From: Rhyacophila brunnea
Lineage: Eukaryota > Arthropoda > Insecta > Trichoptera > Rhyacophilidae
Length of the DNA: 64,000 nucleotides
Reading direction: 5' to 3'
NCBI GenBank assembly: GCA_022495005.1
Contig: JAGYXB010000020.1
Location: 806,001-870,000, forward strand
Below are positions 33,763 through 45,871 of the stretch, piece by piece; the first letter of the stretch is position 1; each line of letters begins with the position of its first letter. The notes below the pieces were generated by a model that was given only the letters and a program-made list of their open reading frames with translations, ran no database searches and was not told the DNA's origin. The translations under genes and the position numbers were made by a program.

Positions 33763-34895
33763 CCTCATTGTCGCAAGTAGTGATATCTGATACCTATTTG
33801 CGATTTCTCGTGGGCTGTGGCACATCTAGCACGTTGTATAGGTCTAGGGGTCAGTAGAACTCCGGTTGAGAATAATAGACATATAGGCCCTGAGTTTCAT
33901 CCTCTTCCTCGGTGGGGTCAATATATTTTTGTGATTTTCTCAAAGTCTGGGTGTTTGTCATTGTTACTCTTCTATTACTAAATAACTATTTCACTATACT
34001 GCTGTCATTGGGCCTTATGGCCTGTTGTAGTCTTAACAGAAAAAAACGAATGGAAAAAAGCAGTGGTCTGAGACCCACATACAGTGAAGCTGATATTATA
34101 TAGGTACCTACCTATATATTTTTTAACTATTTGACCCTCAGCGTGCCGCAATATTGTATAAAGTGGTGGTAAATTACATAAAATATATCAAAAAATAGAT
34201 TTATGTAGATTATACCAAAGGGTTGGAGCGGATCCTTTTTTGCGTTGTTCCGATCCATCTCCACTCTGGGACCTAATACTTGCTCCAGCTCCGCTCCAGA
34301 TATTATATGTATAAGTAGTTTTGAAATAAGGTTTATTATTCGTCCTTTTCATTATTAATTATACCAAACAAAGTCCTGACAGCAAATCGTCTTTCATTAT
34401 CTGCCTCTTCTGTCAAAAAAGTGAGGTTATTAAATTTATCATTCGGCAATGTTGCCGTATTTCAAATAATTTCAGTGTTGCAAAGTGTCAAATATAATAT
34501 TTTCATTAGATTTTAGGACGAAAATTTAATAATATTAAAAACACATCCGGGGGAGTGGAGCAGTACAATTTGTCGGTGTTCCGGGTAAAACCCCATTGCC
34601 CCACGCTCTGGATTATAAAACAACGCCAGGGATGTATGATGAATAAGTAAGTAGGTATGTATAATGTAATATTATATTATATAACACTCTAAATTTAAAG
34701 GAGTATCAATAGAAAACGATTGCATTATTAATACTTATATTTTCTGCAATGATCTTATGTAATTTTTAATATATAAGTAGTGATTCAAGTTGGATATTTG
34801 TATTTTCTATATTAAATTTTAGTATTAAAAACTATTCAATAATAACTTTACTATATTCAATAAAAATATTATAATATAGATATATACTTACCCAC
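33763..34895. other. No gene; weak repeat traces
   Basis: Mostly AT-rich. Between about 34218 and 34630, words such as ggttggagcggatc, ccagctccgctcca and gggggagtggagca suggest an eroded TIR element, but I could not pair its ends. Confidence 0.35.
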
Positions 34896-35065
34896 TGTTA
34901 CGATTGACGGTGAGCGAACCCAATAATCAATAACAGTGACGGGGAGGTATTTATTTTCAAATACCCGGCGGCATGCTAAAAGGACGTGCAAAGGTATTCT
35001 ATACACAAGGCAGCTATCGACGGTGGTTCATTATATTTATGTATTGGGGTGGTTAATTTGTTACA
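34896..35065 (+). repeat. LTR-like fragment (TGTTACGATT start)
   Basis: Related to 21366-21560, and its later part (tatacacaaggcagctatcg) also to 19210-19245. Possibly a solo LTR; its right end is not resolved. Confidence 0.35.
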
Positions 35066-35075
35066 ATAAGTTAAG

Positions 35076-35315
35076 GGGGATCATTATGCCAACAGAGAAC
35101 CTAGCGGAAAAATACGATTACAATTGTAAAAAAATGTGAATTTGTCACATATTTGGTATAGTTGTAAGTTTATTTTTGACTTAAAAAAAATATTTTTAAT
35201 GTTTTCAGATACATATTTATTAATTAATACAGTTGAAATGGTAATTATCAAAAAAAATCTCAAATTGCAAGCTTCGTATTTTTCCGCTAGGTACTCTGTT
35301 GGCATAATGATCCCC
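35076..35315. mobile_element. Short MITE with about 42-bp inverted ends
   Basis: Left GGGGATCATTATGCCAACAG with a following GAACCTAGCGGAAAAATACG; the right end is the inverse with one or two changes. The 155-bp core is AT-rich. Open frames across it are artefacts of the inverted structure. Confidence 0.78.
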
Positions 35316-36259
35316 AGATTGAGCCAGATGATTAGTTTCTTGACTTCATTAATTAATTCAAGTCGACGCTGAAATGTCAAAGATTGCACAAATATGTACA
35401 ATATTTTTAAATTTTAATAAACATTTTTTTTAAATGTTTTTAAAGTGAAAATGATCTAGTAAAATGTGTAAAAATTGCAGTTTCCGGAATAAACTGATTG
35501 CATCGAGGAGCTCTTTTTCGTATAACACACCTGGCAGCAGAATATTGAAGTTAATTGAATTTTACTGGAAATTCAAAGAATCTGATACCGAAAAATGCAC
35601 GGTAGATGGCGTTAATAAGCCAACATAATATTATATAAAATGGTGATTAGGTATAACGCATTACTAATTATTATTATGTAAATTGTAAAAGTAAACGAAT
35701 AATATTGTTAGAAACTACTAGTAAAATTAAAATGTGTGCCGTATCAATAATAATATTTTTACTTTTCATTAAATACACATAGGTACGCAATTCGCTAAAA
35801 ACAATGTATTATATTTTAATTAAATTCTCCAAAGAACAACAACTGAAAACCAAAAGTGACGCATCCAATATCCATTATAGCCGATTTTGACATTGCATTA
35901 CAATATTTGCATAGTTAGAGTGGTCTTCACGTTAGATACCATCGATCAATATTATGCCGGGTCCACACTGGCAACATGTCGCCGGCAACTTCGTTAAATT
36001 TTACGATAATTATCATAATTGCTTATGAAATTTTACTATAATTATCATACTTATCGACACGATCGACAAAAGGATTTATTAATTTTGGGTCGAGTGGCTA
36101 GGCTAGAAAATTAGCTCGACCAGTCTCAGGCTACAGAAATACACCCATGATTTCCTTTCATGTCTTTCGGCCACACTTAATAATAGAAAATAGATGGGGA
36201 AATATATACATATTGTTATTTGTAAAGTTTATGTTGATAGGATGATTAAGACTACACAC
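35316..36259. other. No gene seen
   Basis: AT-rich spacer; 'gttaaattttacgataatta' and a similar 'gaaattttactataattatc' at 35992-36055 are a local imperfect duplication. Confidence 0.45.
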
Positions 36260-37019
36260 CAGCGGCGAAGGGTGGAGGTAGGCTGTTAAGATCCGCTATA
36301 AATAGTGCACATTAAACTTTGTCAGTCATACATATTTGTTATCATTGAAAAAACACTACAATTTACAGATGCTGTTGGTTAGTTTTTAAAATTCAGAAAC
36401 CAAGCCATAATAAATAATAGTAAAAAATCTATAAAATATCTAAAATTATGCAATTAAATCATACATAACTTTAGATATTTTGTAGATAGTAGATGTAGAT
36501 TTAAAAAAAAATGAGCTAACAATATATTGTGTAATAATAATATGTACCAACCAATGTATTATTAATCTAACTAAAACAAATAAGTACCTATGAAGGAAAA
36601 AGTGTGCACAATTTTGTCGTATCGCCCAAAGTAGGTATACTAAAACTATTATGGTTTGGTTTCGCAGGGCTTAATTGAATTTTAAAAACTAACCAACACC
36701 ATCTGTAAATTTATTGTAGTCTTAGTTCAATAAAAACAAATATGTCGATGGTTTAATGCAAAGATATCGTATGTCCAGTTTTTGTCGAAATTGAGTTAAC
36801 ATACACAAAATGTTCGTCTGCATCGTATCTTTATGCTGTAAAAATATTATACGACCAAATAGGATATTTTAGAAGATACTGTATCATTCAAATACACAAT
36901 ATGTCCATTTCTCATGCATCTCAAATTTTAAACTTCGATTACCATCGATGTATGAATAACAAAGTTTAATGTGCACTATTTTTGGCAGATCAACAGCCTA
37001 GCTCCACCCTTCGCTACTG
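36260..37019 (+). mobile_element. MITE family B, best-preserved copy
   Basis: Left CAGCGGCGAAGGGTGGAGG, right (inverted) CAGTAGCGAAGGGTGGAGC. The 8-bp flanks are ctacacac (36252-36259) and ctgcacac (37020-37027), one mismatch. Long inverted arms surround the family hairpin at about 36430-36495. The 36760-36960 stretch is absent from other copies. Confidence 0.85.
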
Positions 37020-37213
37020 CTGCACACAATTGTGACGGAAAAAATCAAAATAAACTATTATTGATTGATTTTTTTTATTTGAAATTGATGAAAAAGTTTT
37101 TTTTAATTACAATTTTTTTATAATGTATGAAATTTGACTTAGGTACTAACAAAATGTAGAAGCGTATCTCGGTCGTAATTCGAAGAATGCATGTTATGCT
37201 GCCGATAATGCCT

Positions 37214-37390
37214 TTATAATAGATAAAGCCCGTAACCATTAATTATGGATTCAATCCATTCCCTGAATCGTGATACATATGTGTATACTCCTGGAATGTT
37301 GCTTCCACAACTTATCCCCCATCCACTGAGACCAGCTAGATAATAACGGCCATCACTAAATGAACAAACCAGCGGACCTCCACCATCGCC
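37214..37390 (-). CDS. Serine protease homologue (trypsin fold), terminal exon, Ser to Gly
   Basis: On the minus strand a good acceptor (tttctctcctttcag) is followed by GGCGATGGTGGAGG, encoding GDGGGPLVC where active S1 proteases have GDSGGP. The frame continues through [11 protein letters not shown], which supplies the S1-pocket strand and a disulphide cysteine, then [19 protein letters not shown], the typical C-terminal helix, to a TAA at 37214-37216. In the S1 family the replaced residue is the nucleophile, so the product would be a catalytically dead homologue, as in insect clip-domain SPHs that act as cofactors in melanisation and immunity. The His- and Asp-bearing exons should lie at higher coordinates on this strand, but I recognise none in the window, so the gene may have a very long intron or be a fragment. 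Confidence 0.82.
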   Translation of the reverse strand, partial: GDGGGPLVCSFSDGRYYLAGLSGWGISCGSNIPGVYTYVSRFREWIESIINGYGLYLL

Positions 37391-37690
37391 CTGAAAGGAG
37401 AGAAATCGAAACATTAACGAGTACCTACACTCGTACGATAGGTACGGTAGCGGGCAGGATCATCCCATGGAACAAGCGCGCACACTATTCCCGTCATAGA
37501 CAATTTTAATCTAAAAAAAATGATTTTCCTTTAAATTTTATTTTTGTGATATTTTGTTTGTTATGAGGTATTACTATTGAAGTGTTTACATGCACAAGTG
37601 CTACTCTTATTAGTCACGAGCAAAGAGGCTACTCTCCGTCTGTGTGAACTGCAAAACGGCCAGTCTCCGTGTGAAATGTACAAATCAAAT

Positions 37691-38435
37691 CGTCGGTGTT
37701 TTGTAAAAAGGGCGAAATAACCAAAATGCTATTTTACAGGAGGATTTTTAACTTTTAACATTTTTTTTATTAATTACCTGTGGATGATTATAAATGTCTA
37801 ACAAGTTTATAAATAAAGCTTAGAAAGAATACTGTCTTTATAATTAACATGCAATATAATATTTTAAAAGATCTAATATGTCACATTCGCTTTTTATTCG
37901 TAATGCGTCAATGACATTGAGCTACTTTACAAGCTGTTTGTTGGCGAATTTAAAAGCGGGCGATTCAGCTACTGCGATTGTGATGATGACACACAAAACT
38001 TTCCATTCGCTGAGAAGCCAACGAGCTAGCGACTATTTTGACAAAACTTAGTTTGTTTTTACGGAAGTCGCGACTACGCTCTACTACGCAGTAGGCCCAC
38101 ACGCCGGCGTGTAGCGTGTAAAGTTGACCGGCTTTCAACTTTTCTCGGTAGATTGTTTACAATCTGCTTGTTAGCTTGTTCGATGATGACACTGGACGAC
38201 TTTACAAGCAGATTGTAAATTCGCCAACAAGCAGCTCGTTAAGTAGCGCAATGTCATCGACGCTTAACACTAAGTGGATATTCGCTTATACGAATATCGT
38301 TTTTATGTACTTTCCTGTGGAGTAGAAATTCGCCGTTTTTACACAAAAAAGGTAGATAGAGGTACATATTATTTTTTCATTAAAATCTCGATTTCGCCAA
38401 AATGGTTGATTCGCCCTTTTTACAAAATACTGACG
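37691..38435. mobile_element. TIR element (outer) enclosing another
   Basis: Left end CGTCGGTGTTTTGTAAAAAG, right end inverted CGTCAGTATTTTGTAAAAAG, both followed by GGCGAA and an AACCA block. Inside is the separate inverted pair of 37905-38262. No transposase recognised. Confidence 0.6.
37905..38262. mobile_element. TIR element nested in 37691-38435
   Basis: Ends GCGTCAATGACATTGAGC and inverted GCGTCGATGACATTGCGC continue into an inverted CTTGTTGGCGAATTT. The centre has a further small inverted repeat (agattgtttacaatct). Could also be a structural part of the outer element. Confidence 0.55.
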
Positions 38436-39149
38436 AAATATAGGTAAGTACTAATTTGTTATTTCTTTATTATTTCTATAATGGCTGAAATAATAACACC
38501 AAATAGGTACTATATTTGACAATATGATAAAAGATAATAATTATAATAAGTATAGGTACTTCACAAAAGTTTCCGAAAACTGTATAGGTAATTAGTTTTA
38601 TCCGGTTTTGTCAATGTTGCATGTTTTGAAGAGAAGCCACTCGAATGCGATGTTTTAGTTTGAAAAAAAACCATCTAGTGCTGCTAGCAACAAATCGCAC
38701 GCGTCTCGGGCTGCAAGTCGAAGCCGCCAGTACACATACGAACACACTACGAATTGGTGATTCCTGATTAGCCATCGAAACTCGCCGGTCGCCCCCATAC
38801 ATATCCACGTTTCAAGAGGTGTATTAATAAAGCAATTGTTGCCAATTCTTTGAATTGACTTGATTCGTGGTCAACGTATAACTTCGATCAAAATTTTTCA
38901 ACCGTGGTATTATTAAAAAGGTTATTAAGTAAGTACTTGGGCATGACTCATTGCCAATAATGCATATTAGTTAATTAAATTAAATACTGAAAATGATGTT
39001 AATCTCGTTTGTAGTCCTATGAAACTTTCATTTGTCATCTTCTGAAAAGGCGAAGTTACGAATGAAACAGTTTTAAAAAAAATCAAATCTTTGAACCTTT
39101 TATCAAGTTCCAGATTTAGAGATTGAAGACACTGAAGGGGGGACATGCT
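38436..39149. other. No gene seen
   Basis: The minus-strand frame at 38611-38808 has no recognisable motif and no splice context. Treated as chance. Confidence 0.4.
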
Positions 39150-39310
39150 CAGCGTTGGTCAAAATGGAGCTTTTGTTCTATTTTCAAAGCATGATCCTGG
39201 ACATACCTAAAACGTTGTAGATAATCTATTTATATAATTTTGAAGCCTTATTATCCTTTATATTTATTTTAAGCATTTAATGACTGCATAAAGTATGTTT
39301 ATTACATAAA
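39150..39310 (-). repeat. Dispersed repeat, inverse of 19320-19495
   Basis: Reverse-complement match to 19320-19495 with about one difference per 10-15 bases by eye. Confidence 0.7.
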
Positions 39311-39599
39311 ATAGTATTCTTTTAAAGCTCTTGCTCTAATGTTTTAGAATATAGTCATATTACAGTACATAAATGTGCCAGTGGTGTTAAGATTTTTCAC
39401 ATTTATTAATTTTTAAACGCATTTATATAACCATCAGTATAATAATTTATATCGACATTATTATAGTGAAATATTTACTATAAAAGATTATATTGATAAT
39501 CTCTGTGATCCCAAATTTGACAAGAATTGGGCATTTTATTATTCAAAAAATGGGCAAGATGTAAGATGTAAGATGATGGCAAATGTACCGTTTAAAAAA

Positions 39600-39817
39600 A
39601 AATTCGGTTAGGTACATGTTCAAAAAATTAAAGTCCTGTTAAACCTTTTATCCAAATTAATACATTTTGTTTCCAACCAGTGAGCTGAATTTTTGAAAGG
39701 AATTTTACTTAGCTATTAAGTACTCAGTTTAAGTAGTTATTTCTATATAATATTTCAAATGATTTTCCTCGGTTTGTTGCTCTTTAAGTAACTGCCTACC
39801 CCCACGGGACGTCACTG
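39600..39817 (-). mobile_element. Truncated hAT family A copy
   Basis: The right edge reads ACGGGACGTCACTG preceded by ctgcctaccccc, the inverse of the family A left end, and the first 200 bp of family A follow in reverse. The other terminus is missing. Confidence 0.75.
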
Positions 39818-40159
39818 GTTATGTATGTATTTGATCACTTCATCTTCCACTTCAAGTCAACTTTTTAATTTTTCTTTAACACCCAGTGGTTTTGCGTATG
39901 GTTTAGGTTGAAAGTGTGGTACACACCGCGTCAACTTAATGCTAATTTCAATACAAAGATGTAAAACATCTAGTATTACCTACACAACACAATACCTACA
40001 CCGTTATCTAGGGAATGAAAAAAGTTAGTTTGTACCAAAGAGATTAGGTTAGTACCTACTACAGATTGAAAAGAGATTTCTGAAAAAGTCAAAAAGATTA
40101 GAAATTTTGTAGTTGCACGCGACTTGCACAAAAGACAGTTTAAATTATTAAATTAAATG

Positions 40160-41297
40160 ACGTTAATTGTCAATATGATACTCTTTTAATGTATAACAAT
40201 GAATGTTTATTTCCTCAGAATGGTTTGTCGAATGCTTGGAAGAAGTACGGTTATTTTTACATGAAAATTATACAAACGATTTTAAAGAACTTTTGATATT
40301 GAATGGCTAACAAAGTTTATGTTTTTTTACCGATTTAAAGTTGCATTTAAACATTTTAAATAAAAAATACAGGATTAAGGAAAAACTATTGATATCATGT
40401 ATGGACACATAAATGGATTTCAAATTAAATTAGATATAGGTATTTAGAAGAGACATCAAATCCGCCAAATTTTAATATTTTCCAAAACTTAAACAATTTT
40501 TAAATGAATCACAAATATGTGAAAAAAATACTTTTAAAAACATAGATGAACTTTTCAAAATCCTTAATTCTATCAAAAAATAGTTTTCACAGAGGTTTCA
40601 AGATTTAAAAAAAAATGATAGGTTAATAAAAATCCAGACTTATTCAACATGGGAAATTTATTTTCTTACCTTCTTGATTGGATGTAATTAGAAATTTTTG
40701 AAAAGAAAATTATTGATTTGCAATCTAATGTTATTTGGACTGAAAAAAAATATTAGAAAATTTGTAAACATGCGAAAATGTATTGAAGAATTGGAATGTC
40801 ATCGGTTTTCTTAAAGTGATGAATCGGTATGCCGAATTGAAAACATAATAGGTAATATTAAAAACATGGAAAAGCATGTCTGATACTTCTATATATTAAA
40901 AAACTAGAAATCTCGTTGTTGACCATTTTTTCTTCCACAAACTCATGTGAAATTTTTTTCTATATTAAAACATGTGCATTCAAAAACCAGAAATAGGTTG
41001 ATAAAAAATGTAGATTCAGCAGCATGTACCTATGACATATCAGCCTGATAAAAAATCTCGCAAATACCATGAAACGAAAAACCTCAAACAAAATTTAGTG
41101 TGTTATTAAATGTTTTTATAGTTCCTTATTTTCTTTCATTTTATGTGTAAGTATATTTTTTTTTTATATTCAATAAATATGACTTAGATTATATCGTATT
41201 GTGTACACCAAAAAAGGAATGGCACGCGCCACGAATTGAAAATTGAAAAAAATCGGCTTATTTTGGCACGCCGATCAAATCCCATATGCCATCCCTG
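40160..41297 (+). pseudogene. hAT transposase relic (BED-type), with right terminus
   Basis: Scattered fragments follow the order of a BED-type hAT transposase: WLTKFMFFTDLKLHLN near 40310, a MDFKL block near 40420, EIFEKKIIDLQSNVIW near 40700, TWKSMSDT near 40865, and a worn dimerisation region at 40900-41100. Many stops separate them. The end 'ccgatcaaatcccatatgcc' then ATCCCTG at 41297 is shared with 16575-16633. The left terminus was not found. Confidence 0.6.
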
Positions 41298-41983
41298 ACC
41301 TAGTCCGTATTCTCTATTTCTTATTTATTATGACCTATTCCATATTCCCAAGCCCTAGTCACCAATTTATTTTAACTCTTACATAATATTCTATGGATAT
41401 TCTATTTAGGCTGATCTAGCATGTGCACCTTTACGGCAATATTATTTAATAACTAATATAAAATAAGTAATAATGTAGTTATTATAATAAATAAAAATAA
41501 CACATAAAAGTATAAGTACATACGTATTACCTATAATCTTTATTATATTGTATTAAATTGTATTTGATTACGTGTCTCGTTAGCTCATCACTAGATGCCA
41601 TTACTTATTAGTAAGATGGTTTTGTCTAAAAAGTGTTAAATGTATTTTTTATTTCTATAAGCAAATAATTTAAGTAATAATAATAATTATCATGAATATT
41701 AGATTGTTCTTCAAAGGTACGATGCAAATCTGCTACAAATAAATATGCAATACCTACAGCAATTTTAATGAATTGGTCTTATTAACCTTTATCAACTTAG
41801 TTTTTATAATAATATTTAAAGACAAAAATTATCAATTTTTCTTCAACATCCAATGTTTTCTGTTTGTCGCATCGTCTCCGGTCGAAGAGTTATTTTTTTC
41901 TTCCCAAAGCAACGAAGCAGCTATCTATTAGACTAATAGCTCTTCAGGAGATCATCATCTGTAATATAATGATCAAAGTAATA
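41298..41983. other. No gene seen
   Basis: AT-rich spacer between the hAT relic and the palindromic element. No recognised repeat. Confidence 0.45.
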
Positions 41984-42192
41984 GGTACTATACGGTTATC
42001 CTTTATACAGCGGCAAACACATTTTGAAAATAGACGATATACTGGATTATTTGTTAGAATAACCTAACCTAACATAACATAACCTAACCTAACTTAACCT
42101 AACCTAAACTAACCCAAACTAACAAATAACCCAATATATCGGCTATTTTCAAAATGTGTTTGCAGCTGTATCCAGGATAACCGTATAGTACC
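41984..42192. repeat. Palindromic element with CCTAA core, copy 2
   Basis: Arms 41984-42057 and 42119-42192 are inverted (GGTACTATACGGTTATCC at the outer ends; GCAAACACATTTTGAAAATA inside). The loop 42060-42117 is about eight CCTAA-like pentamers with some single-base variants. The inner arm sequence is shared with 24590-24753. Confidence 0.8.
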
Positions 42193-43641
42193 AAATAATA
42201 TTATTTGGTTTTAAGTTTACAATTTGAATTATAGGATTGACTTAATTATAGCATTTCTACAATAGTAGGCATGTACATATTACTTTGTAAATCACAGACG
42301 CTTTAAAATAATATACCTAATCCAATGCTTAAAATCGTATAGGTACGTAAGTATATCAATGGGTACGTATCGTCGCTAGTGTTGCCAACTGTCTCAGTTT
42401 GCCCGGGATCTAATCCAGGCTCAGCTCAAACGGCTCAGACAACGGGTAGACCTCAAACAGGACGCACGATGATCCGGAATTATAGAACCTACCATTTGTT
42501 TCAAAAGAGGTAGATTACAACAAAACGCAGGACCCGCCCACCAACTCGATTATTTCAAAATAGGTGCATAGGCTAGATACATAGAGGTAGGAAGTAGAAC
42601 GCAAGCAGGACCTGTAAAATTAAAAAAATAAGTTTGGCGAGGAAAATATTATACTTACATTATGAATGAAAAATCCCGATATTGATTATTGACGGAATTT
42701 AGAAAAAGCTGATAGTAATATGGGAGTTTTCGTTTGGGTGGAATTATTTAGGGAAGATGCTGTAGAATTGAATTTCAGGTGCAATCTTTATTTTGAGCGG
42801 TAAAGACGACTGCACTGGGATTTTACATGGATTTTTTGTGGTTGAATCAGAAAAATATGGTAACCTTATTTGTCAACATAGTTCCAGTAAGTTTCTGTAC
42901 ATGCGTGCGATTTATGACTTTTGGTTATACCGAGTTTGAAGATTATACATTCAATTATTATTATTAATATACTCAGCTCGCTAAAACATGAGCTGGGAAT
43001 AGAACCGGGACTACGCATTGAAAGCCTGAGAATGTATTCGTTATTTTGAAACCGGAACTTTTATTCAGAATTTTGAGAACCCAGAACCGGTACAAGAACC
43101 CGTTATAATTGTAATGGGTTCGGGAACTCTGATGTTTCTTAATTTTATTTTTTTTCTATTATTTTCGATATTTTTTCACTCTGTAGCAAGTTATAATATA
43201 TTAAAAAATGTACCTATTATAGACAATCTACAAATTGCTCCATCTGCTAAAGATATTATATATAAAAATAGTTGCTGAGTTTTTAATTTAAAATAAAATA
43301 CATGTATTTAGTAAATAAATAAGTAGGTATAGGTAATATTTTTAACAATAATCGAATCGAGAAACCGCGGTTCCGATTTTTGATTTGATAGAACCGACGA
43401 ACTCTATTACCATTACCGAACCTCATGCCATTTTCCACTAGAAGTGCACCTGGAACCAAATATTTTCAAAAATGGAGGTTCGCAGTTCTGGTTGAAACAC
43501 GTCCATGCAAATTAGAACTGTCTTGAGGTGATTTAAATAATGTACAAACAAATACCGAAGTAGAGTGGGGTCCTAGGTTGCCGGGATTGAAAACCCAAAT
43601 ACCAAAGTAATGATTATTGGTAATCCACCTTATACTCAAAT
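42193..43641. other. No gene; repeat traces
   Basis: A CTAGTGTTGCCAACTG end at about 42378 and repeated 'aaccgg/gaaccc' words at 43000-43130 suggest eroded elements. The long frame at 43466-43672 (minus) partly overlaps such repeats and has no family signature. Confidence 0.35.
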
Positions 43642-44061
43642 TACATTGGCAGATTTCGTCTGACCCGATCATCTGCCACGATTGCCAAAATCTATTATCT
43701 ATTGTTTTCCGTTATCGTGAACGATCGTGAGCAAATTAGAACCAATCCTATCTCCATCTGCCAAGAACGTACGAAAATATCCGAAGCTACCGCCCATTTG
43801 CGAGATTAGGTTTGACAGCTGAGTTTTGACGTACACTTACGAAGGAAAACTGTTCAGTGTAGCCACAAATCTGATGAAGAAATAATTTTCGGTCAACCTA
43901 CATTTTTAATAATAACAACACTATGTTTATTTTAAGCCAATCAAAAGCAATGACCGACGCGATCGAATCGTTGCGTGTGTTTGCTTATAGTGTAAAGACG
44001 TTGGTCACGACGGTCGGCGCGGATCGTTGGATCTGGTTGGATCTGTGCGTATGCCAATGTA
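43642..44061. mobile_element. Long-TIR element, deleted copy
   Basis: Ends TACATTGGCAGATTTCGTCT and inverted TACATTGGCATACGCACAG. It matches the outer parts of 61197-62065 over most of its length (gtttgacagctgag, tcagtgtagccac, accaatcaaaagcaa-type words). Confidence 0.7.
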
Positions 44062-44665
44062 GAATTCTATAAAATTGGTAAAATAATGGTTTTTACCTTA
44101 TCAATAATTAATATTGGAGTTATTTTTATAATAGTATTATACTTAATCTGTTTCAACGAAATCAATAATCTCAATCATCAATCTTGTTATTATTGTTGAT
44201 GAATTTATTCGTTATCACCGCGGATTATCTACATTCTAAAGGAAATTGTATCATAAGTATTTACCTACAATTATTATTCTGTGTTGTTCGATCAATTTAT
44301 GATAAGCGATTAAAAAAAGCATTTTTGCACTGAGTCATCAATTTAAATAATTACCATCTTAGACTCTTCAGGGTTTATTTTTTTATCTACAAGTATGAGC
44401 TAGCTGTATTCTTTGTAAGTATAGAAAACAAAAACACCTTAATGTGTAAAAAATACAATAAGTACCAATTTTCTTAAAAGCGTGGAAGTACATAGTTTAT
44501 TATATTATTAATGAAAACAAATGCACTTAATTGTTTTTCAGTTATATTGAATAGAAAGTTGAATTTAAATTTTACAACACATTGAGCAGACCAAGTAGCC
44601 ACGTAAAAGTGTCAATGAAGATTAGACACCCAGGAAATATTTTGGTGGGTCATTCGACTGCTGTT

Positions 44666-45187
44666 TAGGTAAATCATTCTACAGCGGCACCATGGGTATG
44701 GAAAAAGCGACTTGCAGTTGTAGTGGTATTGCTAGTTAGCATTAAATAAGGCATTGCAACAATGACATTAATATGGACGAATCATCTGGGGGAAAAAATG
44801 ACACTCACTTTATTGTCGGGTTTGCCGAATGGCATAATCTGCTCTAACGCCATTACAATAAAGGTGATATTGCTATAAATTCCTGATGCTTTTTGTTGGG
44901 TCTGCCAAATGGTTCGGTTCGAACGGGTTCGCTCAAATGAACATTGACCTTAGAAACACTGCTCTAACGCCATTACAATGAAGGTCATATTGCTATAAAT
45001 TCCCGATGCGTGATATCGCATAATGGAAATTGCGTGACGTCTACCTATACATGCGAACGCGCGAATTTACTTGCTAGCTACTGTATTCAGTGCGTCGTCC
45101 ATTAATAATGTCATTGCATTGCAACAAACAATTTATTCCAATACATATGCAAAACGCCTATAGTGTTACTGTAGAATGATTTACCTA
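44666..45187. mobile_element. TIR element with internal direct repeats
   Basis: Ends TAGGTAAATCATTCTACAG and inverse are exact over 19 bases, with a second inverted block (gcattgcaacaatgacatta) inside. A 49-bp unit (gctctaacgccattacaat...) is directly repeated at 44842 and 44960. No gene. Confidence 0.65.
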
Positions 45188-45871
45188 TACTTCGCGCGAA
45201 CCAAAACGCGCCATATGGACAAGGCCTTACACGCCGCCTTTTTGTCCCGCGCCAAAGTTTTGTTACTTCAAATAATATCTATGTATTGTATCTCGTTTAG
45301 AAAGCAAAATATACTTAATGCTCAATCTCCCCGAATCCGTCGTTTTAATTATTATAGTGAAACAAATCCTCCCACATAAACCCTTCATGTCACGAGTCTA
45401 CAATACAATGCGTTTACAAGAAAAGAAAATTCTATCGTTAATAATTGTTAATTTTACCTACTTATGGAAATTGAGAAAGTAAGTTTTAAAAAAAAAAAAT
45501 GCGAAATCTATACCTGCATCTTTGATTCAGTGTTTTTTCGGAAAGACGAAACACTACATTGAGATCCTTTCGGTTTCTCTGATTCGTTTTTTCTTACATA
45601 TACGAAACAATCTTGTCACATGGAACCTAGTCGAGTATGTGGACGATAATTTAATGGTTTTGTCACTTAAAATCCTTTGTGTTTAAGGGTTTGATACCAA
45701 AGTCCCTTCAAAAGACAACCTGATTAGTTTTACGATTAGGATTAGGACCGACCTCGTCTGAGGATAATGCTGATATCATAATATACTGTATCATATATCG
45801 CATTCGATACAATTATTCACAAGTTGACCGCTGAATAGCCCAATTTGAAGTGTATTTTATTTATTTATTGT

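Noticed and set aside
35084..35401. Minus-strand 105-codon frame
   Set aside because: Runs through both arms of a MITE; its reading is a by-product of the inverted repeat.
38611..38808. Minus-strand 65-codon frame
   Set aside because: No motif, no splice context and no neighbouring exons.
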